NCBI GenBank assembly: GCA_026545765.1
Contig: CM048840.1
Coordinates: 51,646,580 to 51,710,579, forward strand
Length of the DNA: 64,000 bases
Direction: 5' to 3'
From: Plantago major
Lineage: Eukaryota > Streptophyta > Magnoliopsida > Lamiales > Plantaginaceae
Position numbers and translations under genes: made by a program. Below, piece by piece: positions 10,867 to 22,380 of this stretch (position 1 is its first letter; the number at the start of each line of letters is the position of its first letter). The notes under the pieces are model-generated. The model saw only the letters and a program-made list of their open reading frames with translations, was not told where the DNA came from and did not search any database.

Positions 10867-12054
10867 AACAGCAAACAGAGGAGCGGCGAAAAAACAGAGG
10901 ATGGCGAAAAAGAAGAAGATGGTGCATTTGAACTCATGAAAGCGTCCGGTCGACCACGGAAAATTCCGGTGACTACAAAGAATAACCCAAGCTTCTTCTC
11001 CATCATCCGCAACGAAATCTCTGGATAATTCGCAAATTGGTTTGCAATCGAAGATCCCTAATCAATCCGGATTCAAATCGCAACCCTGTGGCGAATTGGC
11101 CGCGGAGCATCAATCGGACGCCGATTGCGCGCTGATTCTGCAACAAATAATGGCAAATCGCAGAAGCTTGATCTTTGGCGATGCTCGATTTCAACAGAAA
11201 AGCAAGTTGTAGAAGGCGGTTTGCCCCTTAGTTGATCCCGCCCCACCTACCTCCACACCTTGGGTTGATATTATACGGGGGAATCGAGCTCCATATCGTG
11301 GTATGACCATTGTATATTCCCCTCCTCCGGTGATTGAGGGAGAGGTTGATATTGAAATTGAAGATGAGGACATACGGGAAGAATTGGAGTTCTGGAAAAA
11401 CTCCCTTATTATGTATGTCACAGATAATTCACTCTCTATGAATGTCGTTAAGAACTTTATGATTAAGGTGTGGAACTTCGTCACTCTACCAGACCTGTAC
11501 TATAATGAAGATGGATTCTTCATCATTAGATTTAAGACAGAGGAAGACAAGGAACATGTTGATGCGGGGGGACCATATTACATTTACGGGAGACCGATGA
11601 TTTTACGTCCTTGGACCAGGAATTTTGAGCTCAAAGAAGATCTGCTCCGAGTTGCACAGATATGGGTTAAATTCCCTCAGCTTCCTCTGTATCTTTGGGG
11701 AGCGAAGAGTTTGAGTAAGATAGCGAGTATCATCGGAGAACCAAAATTCACTGATGAGTGTATTGCGAAGAAACTTAGGATCTCCTATGCAAGGATCCTA
11801 ATTGAGGTAGACATAACACAGGAACTACGAAGTTCGATAGTGATCAAGGATAAGCAAGGTAACTTGATAAAACAAGCAGTTGAATATGAGTGGAAGCCCC
11901 TATTCTGCCAGAAGTGTCAAAAGGTAGGTCATACATGTGGGGAAGGGAAAAAGAGTGCGCAAACTCATGGAGCAAAAGCCTCGGCAAGTCGTGGGGCCGG
12001 TGCCTCGAAAAGCATGGATGCCCACGGCAGTGATTACAAGATTAAAATCGGCAG

Positions 12055-12425
12055 AAGCGACGGATAGATCCGTCACAAATGCCTATCCGTCAGCTCTGGC
12101 GACGGATCGGCGACGGATAGAAAATCCGTCGCCCCTGAAAGCTATGGCGACGGATAACAATCCGTCGTCGTCCAATTGGACGACGGATTGACTGTCCAAT
12201 TATTTTTTTTTAATTCCGAAATTTAGCGACGGATAGATTCTATCCGTCGCTAAATATAGCGACGGATAGAATCTATCCGTCGCTATATGTTCTATCCGTC
12301 GCTATATTTAGCGACGGATAGATTCTATCCGTCGCTAAATATTTTAATTGGACTAGTGACGGAATTTGAAATTCCATCACTAATTCCGTCACTGTGAATT
12401 CCGTCACTAATTCCGTCACTATTTA
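12055..12425. repeat. CACTA subterminal palindromes, left end
   Basis: Dense GCGACGGATAG / CTATCCGTCGC units. From 12223 to 12343 they form consecutive perfect palindromes (TTAGCGACGGATAGATTC followed by its complement), then diverged ATTCCGTCAC units follow. Confidence 0.8.
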
Positions 12426-12599
12426 TTTCATATTAATCCCTATTTTTCGTAGTTCACCTATTTAATCAATATAATGTTCGATAATAAATCAATAATACGA
12501 AAAATGTTTCAATGAATAAAAAGTAATATTGAATGGAGAAATTATCCAAACAAGTGTAAATATGAAAAAAATCAACATACGAGATACATAACTAGCTAT

Positions 12600-13540
12600 C
12601 GACGGGGTGGGTGGGTGATGGCGGAATCGGGACATGAATCTCCATTCAGAATCAAGGCGCTCGTTCTCCTCCTTCGTTCTCTGTCAGGCGCTCCATCTGT
12701 CCCTTTGTTGCTCCATCTCTTGAGTTAGTCGAGCAACATGTTCTGACCGCGATCGCACCATTTTCGAGACACAGTCACGTGTGTAAACCGGACGTCTGGA
12801 TCATGGGACGATGATGAGGAGCACGCCGGACTAGCCAGATGCAAACCGAGGCTCCGAGTCCATATATTCGCCCTTTCTTGTCCGGTTTGTTGACCTCTAG
12901 GAAGATGTTGTCAACTTGTTCGATTGACAACACATCACCCGTCTCGTCCTCCGCTCGCCACCGAAAGCATCAACCTCACCAAATCGTAAATAGCAGATAT
13001 AATGATCGCCATCGTTTTAAAAAGTAACTTGTAATAGTGTACAAATATGAACTTTAAGCAACATAAACATACCGATAGACGATGCCCGATACGGTCCATA
13101 CCCGCCTTCCGCAGCCTTCTTGAAGATGGCATACTTGGATGTCACCTCCCCGTACACCGAATCAAACCAGATCTAGTCAACAATTTATCATCTACAAGTA
13201 ATAGAGCACGTAATGCTAGATTGCAAAACACATATATACGCACCGATTGATAATAATCGATGAGATCGCCTCCCAAGGTGGTGAACGGCCCTTCCCGCCA
13301 GACGATAGGATGCCCGGTTACATTGGTCCAAGCAACGTCCCGACATCGATTCGGCCAAGAGGCATCCCAAAGGGCCCACTCAGATCAACTCGTGGAGGGA
13401 TTGGGCCACCGATCCCGAATGGCCTTCCACGCATGCACCATATCCTCAGATTTGGATCCCATACCGTAAACACGCCAGATCTGTGGGATCAACTCTTCAG
13501 AATGAAGTACTCTTTCATCGTCAACCTCGACAATTCGTGA
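12600..13540 (-). pseudogene. CACTA accessory protein remnant (Transposase_24-like)
   Basis: Short minus-strand segments match the same family as 1-626: around 13500-13390 RVLHSEELIPQIWRVYGMGS and KAIRDRWPNPST, around 13160-13080 DSVYGEVTSKYAIFKKAAEG, and around 12770-12640 a charged, coiled-coil-like stretch (MVRSRSEHVARLTQEMEQQ). Frames shift between segments. It lies next to the element end, as in the CACTA copy at 1-1370. Confidence 0.55.
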
Positions 13541-13710
13541 GGACATAATATTGAGCCGCTTTCAACTCTTTATCCGTAAGATATTCTTTCTTAGTCGCAC
13601 CAAGAGGTCTCCCGATACCACAAGACAGATAGGGAAAACTCATCATCCGCTTGAACTACGAATGTGTTCGCATTTCGAGCCGCCTTTTGTCTTTTGTAGG
13701 GACGTGTTCA

Positions 13711-16700
13711 TCAAAGTAATAAGAGCGAAGGTTGCGCTTTCCTCTCGAATGTAGGCATTGGCAATCGATCCTTCAGTTTACCTTTGTTGTTGACATACTT
13801 CTTCAATTTCCCCAAGTACCTCTCGAATGGATACATCCATCGACATCGAACCGGTCCAAAGAAGTCTCGCTTCATGTGGAAGGTGCACCGCAAGTGCTCC
13901 ATAGAATCAAACCATTTCGGTGGAAAGATACGCTCGAGCTTGCATAGAATCAATGGTATGTTCTTTTCAAGATTTTCCAACACTTTGTCATGAACCACCC
14001 TTGTGCCTAAATTTTGAAAAATAAGCTCAACTCGGTGATAGCATTCCATACGTGTTTCGAAGCTCTCGAAATGCTACCGGATAAGCCTCTCCATGAACAC
14101 ATGATACGTGACTCTTCATCCCATAAACCTTTGTCTTCTTCAAATCCACACACCTCTAAATTTGAGGCGTAATTATCCGGGAAACTCAATGCCCTCACCC
14201 AATCAAACAAAATTGACCTAGAAGCGTTGTCAATTGTAGCACGCTTCGCCACTTACCATTCTCATCCTTCTTTGTCAACTCGGGCCTTTACACCACGTCG
14301 ACAACCTCGGATCTAGACTTCGCATGGTCCTTTGTTTTCCCTCAATGTTGCAAAGTGTATTGAATAAGTTCTCGAACACGTTCTTCTCAATGTGCATGAA
14401 ATCTAAGTTGTGACGGATAAGAAGACCGCCCAAGAAGGCAAGTCCCGAAGATGCTTCTCTTCCAACCACATTTTTACCAATTTTCTCGTTATGCTTCATC
14501 CACCCAAGCTCACCACCTTCATAAGACCCAATCTATCAATCTCCGCAAGAATTTGTGCACCAAGAAGTCTTATCTGGGCTTTTTGTTGACGACTTTATTT
14601 TTCAAGAATTGATCCTTGTTCTTCCGAACGGATGGTCACTTTCTAGCAACCTACGGACAATCAAACCAACAAAATTTTCCACTACCCTTCGTCTAAATGC
14701 ATCCAGATCCTCCAAGCAATGTGGACATGCATATTTCCACGATGTTTTCCTTCCGGATAGCATGGAGTATGCGGGAAGTCACTCACGGTCCAAAGAAGAG
14801 CCGCTCTCAAGGTGAAGTTCTTTTTGTCGACACATCATATGCAGGATACCATCCGTCCACAACTCGATCACTCCTTGATTAGGGGTTGCAAGAAAACATC
14901 CAACGTCGATCAGGATCTTTCGCCCGTGCACCAATGCGATCGAAACATGAATGGCTCCTTCATGCACTCACCGGGGCGATTATGCGGTGAGCATAATCGG
15001 CCAACAAGAGTATTTACGTTCACTACCGAGCAGGTTAAAACCATCCGCATAAAGTCCCAAACGACATTTCTAGATTCGCCGCAAACTCGGATATGTCTGT
15101 CAAACGATTTCCATGCGGGTGAGTCTCATGGATGGTCCATTCTACCACCTTCAAAGATTATCCGAGATTACTCGCTCCTTGTGCCACCGCATTTTATCCG
15201 CATGAAGCACTTGAAGCATACAATCTTTTCAAACGAGGTGCTAGAGGAAGTACCACATTTTCTTATGTGAGAGATTTTCTTTGCGTTTCTTTGCGGCCCC
15301 TCCTTGTAACGCTTGTACTTCCTTACCACGTAACTTGCATTCTATTAGATCCGCATCCTCCTCCCAATATATCATGCACATTTTCTACAACAGCCTATGG
15401 TTACCACAGTACCTAATCCCGATCTTTTTCTTCGCTTGGTAAAAGTTGGTGGAACTAGGTTTTCTTCAGACAAAGGTCCGACATTACGCCAACCCATTCA
15501 TTGAAGCTCGTTTGATTCTTGGCCATTAGCCTTACAACTCATTAGCCGAGATAACAAAGACAACTCGGTGAGCTTACACCGGTAAACCGGCTTCCTTGAT
15601 GATTCTAACAAGTCAAAGAACAACCGATCCTCGGATTCGGTGGTTCCTCCACCTCCACCTCGGTTTCGGTGTTGGTTGTGTCCCGAACTCCGCCCTACAA
15701 AGATCGTACACCATTTGTTCGACTCGAGCTCGAATAGCATCGCCTTGATTGGGATTGTTCCCCGACTTGTTCATTTTTCTCTTCCTTCCACGTTATCTCA
15801 GATTGGTCATATGTATTGACGGTCTTTGCTTCACCATGATGATTCCATACCGATACGCAGCAGAATCCATTTTTCCTCAAGTCTTTGGACTACCACTTTA
15901 GGAGTCACGTATTGCTTGTTTCTCGCCTTTGTTTCATTGCAAGGACACTTTATCAACCCATCCTTTACACAAGCCGATTTGACATTGCAAATTCAATGAA
16001 ACCTTCAACCCTTTCGTAAAACTCCATTGAACTCGCCATTGAGTAATGACAATACATCCATCCACGATCGGTATTCATTGAATAATTAGATAATAACGAC
16101 ACGTTTGAATTCATTAGATCGAAGTTCTTTCATTTACGATAATAAATCAATTTCACAATAATTCAATCAATTGCTACGTAATATAAGTTATATTAGCTCC
16201 ACCAATTGTTACGGCATTACATAATATAAGTTACATCACTTCAATTTTACCATAATGTTTGGTTTCATATATATATAAACTAATGATTACTAGTTATACA
16301 AGCTTCAGAGACAAAACGGATCAAACTCCTCATTCTCATGCACCCCCTCCTCATCACTTGTGGCGCCCTACCACGTAACTTGCATTCCAACAGATCTACA
16401 TCCTCCTCCCAATACACCATGCACATGTTCCGACAAGCGAAAGGCACTCGATAGGCGCCCCAAACCCCGCCTCCCTCCATTGGAGGTATGACATGGACGG
16501 TGCTTCCTCACCGTGATGAATCCATACATGATACTCGTGCATGAATCCATAACGTCGCAAGTGCTCGAATACTCTTAGAGCGTCATAAATTGCTTGTTCA
16601 GGGTTTCCAATGTGCAAGGACACTTTATCAACCCCCAATTGTACAAACCGGACGTCCCATGGCAAACGAGATGAAACCTTTAACCCTTCTACAAAACTCC

Positions 16701-16755
16701 TACAAACTCCATTATTTACCGCATTTATCGTACATCCATGAACGGTTGAATTCAT
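13711..16755 (-). pseudogene. CACTA TNP2-type transposase, decayed
   Basis: Reading right to left: a transposase-associated N-terminal domain (16396-16755, with VFEHLRRYGFMHEYHVWIHH then GEE); a second diverged copy of that region (15690-16060, KNGFCCVSVWNHHGEAK); the core Transposase_21 region (14275-14499, LLIRHNLDFMHIEKNVFENL then FNTLCNIEGK); and the DUF4218-type region (13711-14049, LCKLERIFPPKWFDSMEHL, CRWMYPFERYLGKLKKYVNN). These are the ordered domains of plant CACTA TNP2 transposases, which cut and join the element ends. Many stops and frame changes separate them. Confidence 0.8.
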
Positions 16756-16800
16756 CAGATATATACTTTATTTTTAACTGAGACGCTCCAATTGATTAGA
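15330..16800. repeat. Internal direct duplication within the CACTA transposase gene
   Basis: 15330-15400 matches 16368-16440 (CCACGTAACTTGCATTC, ATCCTCCTCCCAATA). 15826-16060 matches 16500-16720 (GCAAGGACACTTTATCAACC, ATGAAACCTT, AAAACTCC). The first transposase exon and its flank are therefore present twice, about 0.7-1 kb apart. Confidence 0.65.
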
Positions 16801-16849
16801 TCGTATTTAATTTATTAGATCGATTCCAATTGGATAAGAAGATTGTAGA

Positions 16850-17340
16850 GGTTAATTGTTAATTATTATATGTTGCTTATAAATTAATTATTAATTAAGT
16901 GTTCGATATTTACAAAATTGGGAATATAATTTAACCATTTCAACCTCTTAGTACATATTATATACTTAACATACATATCAAATTAACTAATTACTCTATA
17001 CATATCGAATTACTACATATATTCATATCAAATTACATACTTAACATACAAATTTATCAAATCAAAACTACATACTTCTATACTTAACAAACATATCAAA
17101 TTAACTAAACTAACTATATATACTTAACACACAAATCAAACTAACTACATACATTCATACATACCAAACTTAATTAACATACTACATACATTCATATCAT
17201 TAATTAAACTAACTATCAAATTGAACAAATTACATATAATTAATCAAATTAACTAAACTAACTACTACATACTTATCATATATACATATAATTGCTCAAA
17301 TTAATCAAAATAAACAAAATCCCCAAATTTTAAAAAACTA
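16850..17340. repeat. AT-rich degenerate short repeats inside the CACTA element
   Basis: Many variants of CATACTTAACATACATATCA / AATTAACTAAACTAACTA. No coding capacity. It lies upstream of the transposase, between the coding region and the subterminal repeats. Confidence 0.6.
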
Positions 17341-17554
17341 GGGTTTTAGCCAAAATACCTTGATTAATCGGTAGAAATCTGAAATTGATCGAAGAAACAA
17401 ACTCCTTGTCCCACTAGCTTCGATTAGGCACCAAGATTGGCCGGAATAACGAAGAATTCACCGGAAACCGAAGAGAGGAGAAGAAGAGAATGAGGAAGAA
17501 GAAGGAGAAGAGGAAGAAAGTGAGGCATTACCTCTCCGTCTCAAGATGAAACTC

Positions 17555-17905
17555 TGGGCCGACGGACACGTATCCGTCGGCCCAGAGTCGATCCGTCGCC
17601 ACATGTGGCGACGGATAGGTATCCGTCGCTATAACGCGACGGATAATCTATCCGTCGCCCCGTTTTTTTAAAAAAAAAAAATTTCCTTTTGGTGTATGCA
17701 AGTCAAACTTGGGCGGCGGATAATGATGATCCGTCGCCCAAGTTAGCGACGGGGCCGTTAGCCGTCGCCAATAAGCGACGGATAACATTATCCGTCGCTA
17801 ATCGGATGATAGATTCCGTCGCCCCAATAAGCGATCCGTCGTTATGGGGCGACGGATTTCATCCGTCGCCCCATAACGTCGTTTTTTCCAGCTTTTCTTG
17901 TAGTG
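17555..17905. repeat. CACTA subterminal palindromes and terminal inverted repeat, right end
   Basis: GCGACGGAT units in both directions from 17555 to 17880, followed by the terminus CTTTTCTTGTAGTG ending at 17905. These match the blocks at 995-1352 and 12055-12425. Confidence 0.8.
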
Positions 17906-18153
17906 GCGGTTGTTTCAGTTTCAACTACCGTAACTGGAGCTCAACAACCTGGCGAGGTGCTGGCCCCTAGTAATGCTAAGGCTTCTGCTGCGGGTCAGGA
18001 TGAGGAGTGGTCTCCGATTTCTAGCCGACGGGGATCGCCACGTCGATTTGTGGACGTTGACAGGGGAGGAGCTAGTCAGACAGCCCCACTGGAGACTCAC
18101 AATTGTTTCGCTGCTTTGGAGATTGGTTCTGGCGACGGCCAGAACCGCGTTCA

Positions 18154-21100
18154 ATGATAGCCTGGAACGTAAGGGGGCTAAATAAGCTTGCTAAACATAA
18201 GGAGATTGGCTCCCGTCTCCGTGATTGGAATATAAGCATAGCAGGCTTACTGGAAACTAGAGTAAAGGAGGAAAACAAGGATCGCATACGAAAACGTCTG
18301 GGAACTAGATGGAACTACTGGGATAATTATTCAGCACATGTTTTGGGACGTATCTGGGTGGTATGGGACCCTTCACGGGTTAGAGTGGATCTCCTGAGCT
18401 CCACGGATCAACTTGTGCACTGTCGTTGGTTTGATGAGAATGGTACGGATAGAGGACTTGTCACTTTCATCTATGCCCTTAACCAATTGCAGCAAAGACT
18501 TCGACTTTGGCACGATATTCGACAACTAGCAAATGGCATTCAGGAACCATGGATTTGTGTAGGGGATTTCAACAATGTGCTGACGATTAGTGACCGCATT
18601 GGAGGAAACCTTGTGACGACTTCTGAATACAAGGATTTGGTAGAGATGATGGATGAGGTGGGGTTATTTGAGCTGCCTACGGTAGGGGATCGCTTTACCT
18701 GGTCTAATAAACACGAACATGGAATCATCTACTCTCGTATTGATAGAGCCATTGGTAATGCCGAGTGGTTCCAGGAGAACCCACATGTGGAATTGGAAAT
18801 CCTTGCCCCGGGTGTATCAGATCACTCACCTTTGTGCTTCAGGAACTATATTCCTACCAGGGTTAAGAAGACGACTTTCAAGTTTTTAAATGCCACCGCT
18901 CAGTTTGAGGGCTTTCTCCCTGCGGTGGCTCGGTCCTGGAGAGGTTCGGCTCCTTTTCGGCCTCAGGAACGACTCTGGATCAAGTTAAAGAGACTACAAC
19001 CAATTATGAAGACTTTGAGTAGAGATGCGAGGAGGGTGGATCAGCATACTACTCATGCACGGGATCGACTTTTGCAGCTCCAGGAAGATCTTCGAACAAA
19101 CCGTTTATGTCCAGTGCTAATTCATCAGATTAAAGATGCTACTTTGGAACTCGGGAAGTGGCTAGACATTGAGGAACAGGTGCTACGGCAAAAATCGAAG
19201 GTGGATTGGATTAAGCATGGTGATGGAAATTCAGCCTTCTTCCATGCACAGGTCAGAGAAAAGAACAGACGGGTTGGTATTCACCGCCTTGAGACGGAAG
19301 ATGGGCGAATTCTATATAATGACCTGGATATTGAGCAAGAGGTTCTGTCTTTCTACTCGCACCTTATAGGCAGCATTCCGTTGCGGCGAGCGGAGGTAGA
19401 TGTGGGGACTATTCGATCAGGACCCAGACTGAGTCAGGAGGCGAGGTTGTCTCTGCTGCAACCAGTCACACATGAGGAAATTGATAAGGCATTGAAAGAT
19501 ATTGGGGACCTGAAAGCACCTGGCATTGATGGATTTAATGCTTGCTTCTTCAAACGAGCATGGCAAAGAATCAAGACCGATGTATATGCTTGGCAAGACT
19601 TGTTCGACACATCAGCTCTCTTTCCCGCCTTGAATTGTACTTTGGTGACGATGATTCCTAAATCACCTGCGGCTACTAAGGTAAAGGAGATGCGTCCGAT
19701 TGCTTGTTGTACGACCATCTACAAGATTATATCAAAAATCCTCACAAATCGGCTAGGAATTGAAGTGTGATTAATAGCATTGTTGATGAGAGTCAGTCTG
19801 CTTTTCTACCGGGGAAGATTATTCAGGACAATATCTTACTAGCGCAGGAACTTGTGAGGGGGTACAATAGGAAAGGCATCTCCCCTCGTTGTATGGTACA
19901 GATGGACTTGCACAAGGCTTATGATACGGTGGATTGGGATGCTTTAGAGGTGATTATGAAGGAGCTTGGATTCCCTCTGCCTTTCGTGAAATGGATTATG
20001 TGCTGTGTCAGGACGGTATCGTACAGGTATGTCATTAATGGTGTTCCTTCAAAGCTACTTAAAGCTCGCTGGGGATTGAGACAGGGTGACCCGATCTCGC
20101 CTTTTCTATTTGTCCTAGTCATGGAATACCTGCACCGTTGTCTACAGAAATTACGAGCAGTTCCAGATTTCAATTTTCACACAAAGTGTGATAAACTGCA
20201 TATTACTAATCTTTGCTTTGCGGATGATCTAATGCTCTTTATGCGAGGTGATGAACGATCGATCCAATTAATGATGCAGCAGCTTCATCATTTCTCGGAG
20301 GCAAGCGGGTTACAGGCCAATCGTGCGAAGACGAAAGTCTTCTTCGGCGGCCTCTCAGCTACGGAACAGCAGCACCTTCTGACCGTCTCCGGGTTTGTTG
20401 CTGGTTCCCTCCCAGTATGTTACCTTGGAGTGCCCCTCTCCCATCGAAGACTATCCATCCAACAGTATCAACCTCTCCTTGATTGTATTCTGGGTCGCAT
20501 GAAGCACTGGACGACGAGACTTTTGAGCTATGCTGGTCGGGAACAGCTCATAAAGAGTGTAATCACAGCCATTCGCCATCGTTACATGTTTTCCCGAAAG
20601 TCAGATTAGACCACATCCAACGCATTTGTCGAAGCTTTCTTTGGAGCGGCAAACATGGTAACTATCACAAGGCTCTTGTGTCATGGAAGCAAGTCTGCGC
20701 CCCCAGGTATTGTGGAGGCTTGAATATCATAAATCTCCAGGCGTGGAATTCAACCCTTATCTCAAAACTTCTGTGAAAAATTCAAACAAAGGCGGACTCT
20801 CTATGGGTGCGATGGATTCATAGTTACTACATAAAACACCAAGAGATGGAGGATTGGAGGGTGCCGGCTTGCAGCTCCACGATCATTAAAGCGATCCTCC
20901 GTGTTCGCGATGTTATCCAGGATACACAGGAATGGAATACTCAAATTACTGCCCCGAAGTTCTCCACACGGGCCATCTACAAGTTCTTACGGGGTAACTC
21001 AAGCAGAGACGAGTGGTGTGACTTAATCATCCGTAACTACGCAAGACCAAAGGCGGTTTTCATCTTGTGGCTAGCTATGCATGGAAGGCTAGCGACGAAG

Positions 21101-21493
21101 GACCGTCTCGCTTTCTTTGGCATCCATACGGACGGTAATTGTAGCTTTTGTGATGGAACTGAGTCGATAGAACATCTATTCTTCCAATGTCCGATCACTT
21201 ATAGAATCTTTCAAGGCGGGTTGACTTGGCTGCGACTCTCCCATCCCCACATCACGAATTGGCAGCATATGATTACATGGTTCAGGCGAATGTCTAAGGG
21301 CAATGGTGGTAAGGCAACTGTTTTCCGGGTCTTTCTGGCAGAAACATTCTATCATATTTGGCAAGCACGAAATGAGAAGATCTTTCGGAACCGGGAACTG
21401 GATACACATGCTACTATACGAGCGATTGAATACAACACAACCTTGCGATGTAGCAATAGGAGGGCTGCGGCAGTGATCAGTCTTCTAGCTTAG
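18154..21493 (+). pseudogene. LINE ORF2: endonuclease, reverse transcriptase and zf-RVT domain
   Basis: Starts MIAWNVRGLNKLAKHKE, the usual plant LINE ORF2 beginning. The endonuclease part shows LLETRVK, VGDFNNVL, YSRIDRAIGN and GVSDHSPL (catalytic Glu, Asp, His). Reverse transcriptase motifs: KAPGIDGFNACFFKRAW, SAFLPGKIIQDNILLAQE, QMDLHKAYDTVDW, and the catalytic FADDLMLF near 20217. The C-terminal zf-RVT region reads AVFILWLAMHGRLATKDRL with CSFCDG...EHLFFQCP. Damage: a frameshift near 19760, another near 20590, and a TGA at 20774-20776 where Trp is expected. It would copy LINE RNA at nicked target DNA; this copy cannot. Confidence 0.92.
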
Positions 21494-21628
21494 TTTTTGT
21501 GAGTTTATCTATGTTTTACTAGTTATGGCATAGTTTTGGGCTTGGACGGCTTCCAGTCAGCCCCTAAATGTACGTACTTTGTTTTTTGGTATCAATAAGA
21601 TGCGTTCTATCGTTCCAAAAAAAAAAAA

Positions 21629-21644
21629 AAAAAGTTACCTTAAA
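21629..21644. repeat. LINE target-site duplication, right copy
   Basis: AAAAAGTTACCTTAAA directly after the poly(A) tail, matching 10851-10866. Confidence 0.85.
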
Positions 21645-22380
21645 TTGAGATAGTCAATTGAAATTGAATGTAAAGGTAAACTAGAGGGGTAAATTGATGT
21701 ATTAATTGATGTTTTAGATTTTAACTATTCTCTTTTGGTAAGTTTGACTACAAAATTATCCTTTAGGTGTAAGGATGGAACATAAGTGTGGATTTGTACT
21801 AGAATTTGTTTGAATTGTCCCTCAATCAATATTCATTACAAAGTTGTACTTCCTACAACTTTGCCCAAGAAAAATCGAGTGGGATAAAAAAACTTAAATA
21901 AAGGGAAAATAGTGCAGTGCGTATTCAACTCCCCTGTTTAAAGCATCACATCACTTCTTTGAGTCGTCGCGCTCAATCTTTCGAACCAATCTTTCAAATG
22001 ATGATGGTGGAAGTGATTTGGTGAACAAGTCCGCCAAGTAATCAATTGGACAAATTTGTAGAACTTGGATCGAGCCTTCTTCTTGTAGATCATGGGTGAA
22101 GAAAAACTTTGCTGATATGCTTTGTCCGATCTCCTTTGATGAAACCTCCCTTTAGTTGAGCTATGAAAGCTGCATTGTCCTCATATATCATAGTCAGGAC
22201 TTCCTTTCTTGAATGTAAGACCGGACATATCTCGAATATGTCTAATTAAAAATCTTAACCAAACACACTTACAACTTGCTTCGTGAATCGCTAAAATTTC
22301 TGCATGATTAGAAGAAGTAGCAGATAAAGTTTGCTTAACAGATCGCCGTGAAATGGTTGTACGTCCATATGTAAACATAT
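21645..22380 (-). mobile_element. Copia remnant: RNase H end, purine tract and start of LTR
   Basis: On the minus strand 22380-21945 encodes the end of a Copia RNase H (TISRRSVKQTLSATSSNHAE, LAIHEAS, then in another frame LKGGFIKGDRTKHIS and LADLFTKSLP). It is followed by a purine tract (AACAGGGGAGTTGAATACGC near 21935), where a 3' LTR would begin. The LTR is then cut at 21645 by the LINE and continues at 10866. Several frame breaks; non-functional. Confidence 0.65.

Larger units (their letters stand above)
12031..17905 (-). mobile_element. CACTA (En/Spm-type) transposon inserted in LINE ORF1
   Basis: The right terminus is clear: TTTTCTTGTAGTG at 17893-17905 is the inverse of CACTACAAGAAAA. 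The left terminus is degenerate (about 12028-12045, TGATTACAAGATTAAAA), so its exact base and the 3-bp duplication are uncertain. Both ends carry GCGACGGAT palindrome blocks. The genes read leftward: a decayed TNP2-type transposase (about 13711-16755), then an accessory Transposase_24-type region (about 12600-13540). LINE ORF1 reads up to the left end and resumes at the right end, which independently supports these limits. Confidence 0.85.
11213..18157 (+). pseudogene. LINE ORF1 (gag-like, DUF4283 and zinc knuckle), split by a CACTA insertion
   Basis: Part 1 is open from 11213 (an in-frame TAG is at 11210) to about 12030; part 2 is 17906-18157. Part 1 reads PWVDIIRGNRAPYRGM, then the DUF4283-type fold (FIIRFKTEEDKEHVDAGGPY, ILRPWTRNFELKED, WVKFPQLPLYLWG), then a zinc knuckle CQKCQKVGH whose last Cys appears as Gly (GEG where GEC is usual). 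Part 2 ends in the typical ORF1 tail (NCFAALE). A methionine at 11303 lies within the open stretch, but homologous residues precede it, so the original start was probably further upstream. ORF1 proteins coat LINE RNA. This copy is broken by the CACTA element, and its stop codon overlaps the ORF2 start. Confidence 0.8.
10867..21628 (+). mobile_element. Near full-length LINE (plant L1 type) interrupted by a CACTA element
   Basis: The element runs from just after one target-site copy (10851-10866) to a poly(A) tail (about 21617-21633) followed by the second copy. Without the CACTA insertion it would be about 4.9 kb. It has a 5' leader, ORF1 (DUF4283-type nucleic-acid-binding domain plus zinc knuckle) and ORF2 (endonuclease, reverse transcriptase, zf-RVT domain). 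The CACTA element sits inside ORF1. ORF2 has two frameshifts and one stop, so the copy is dead. Confidence 0.9.

Noticed and set aside
12055-12425. Regularly repeated short units that could suggest a CRISPR array
   Set aside because: Units are palindromic, irregularly spaced, lack unique spacers and sit at CACTA transposon ends in a plant genome.
13047-15416. Several plus-strand open frames of 60-150 residues inside the CACTA element
   Set aside because: They are antisense to the recognisable TNP2 and Transposase_24-type segments on the minus strand.
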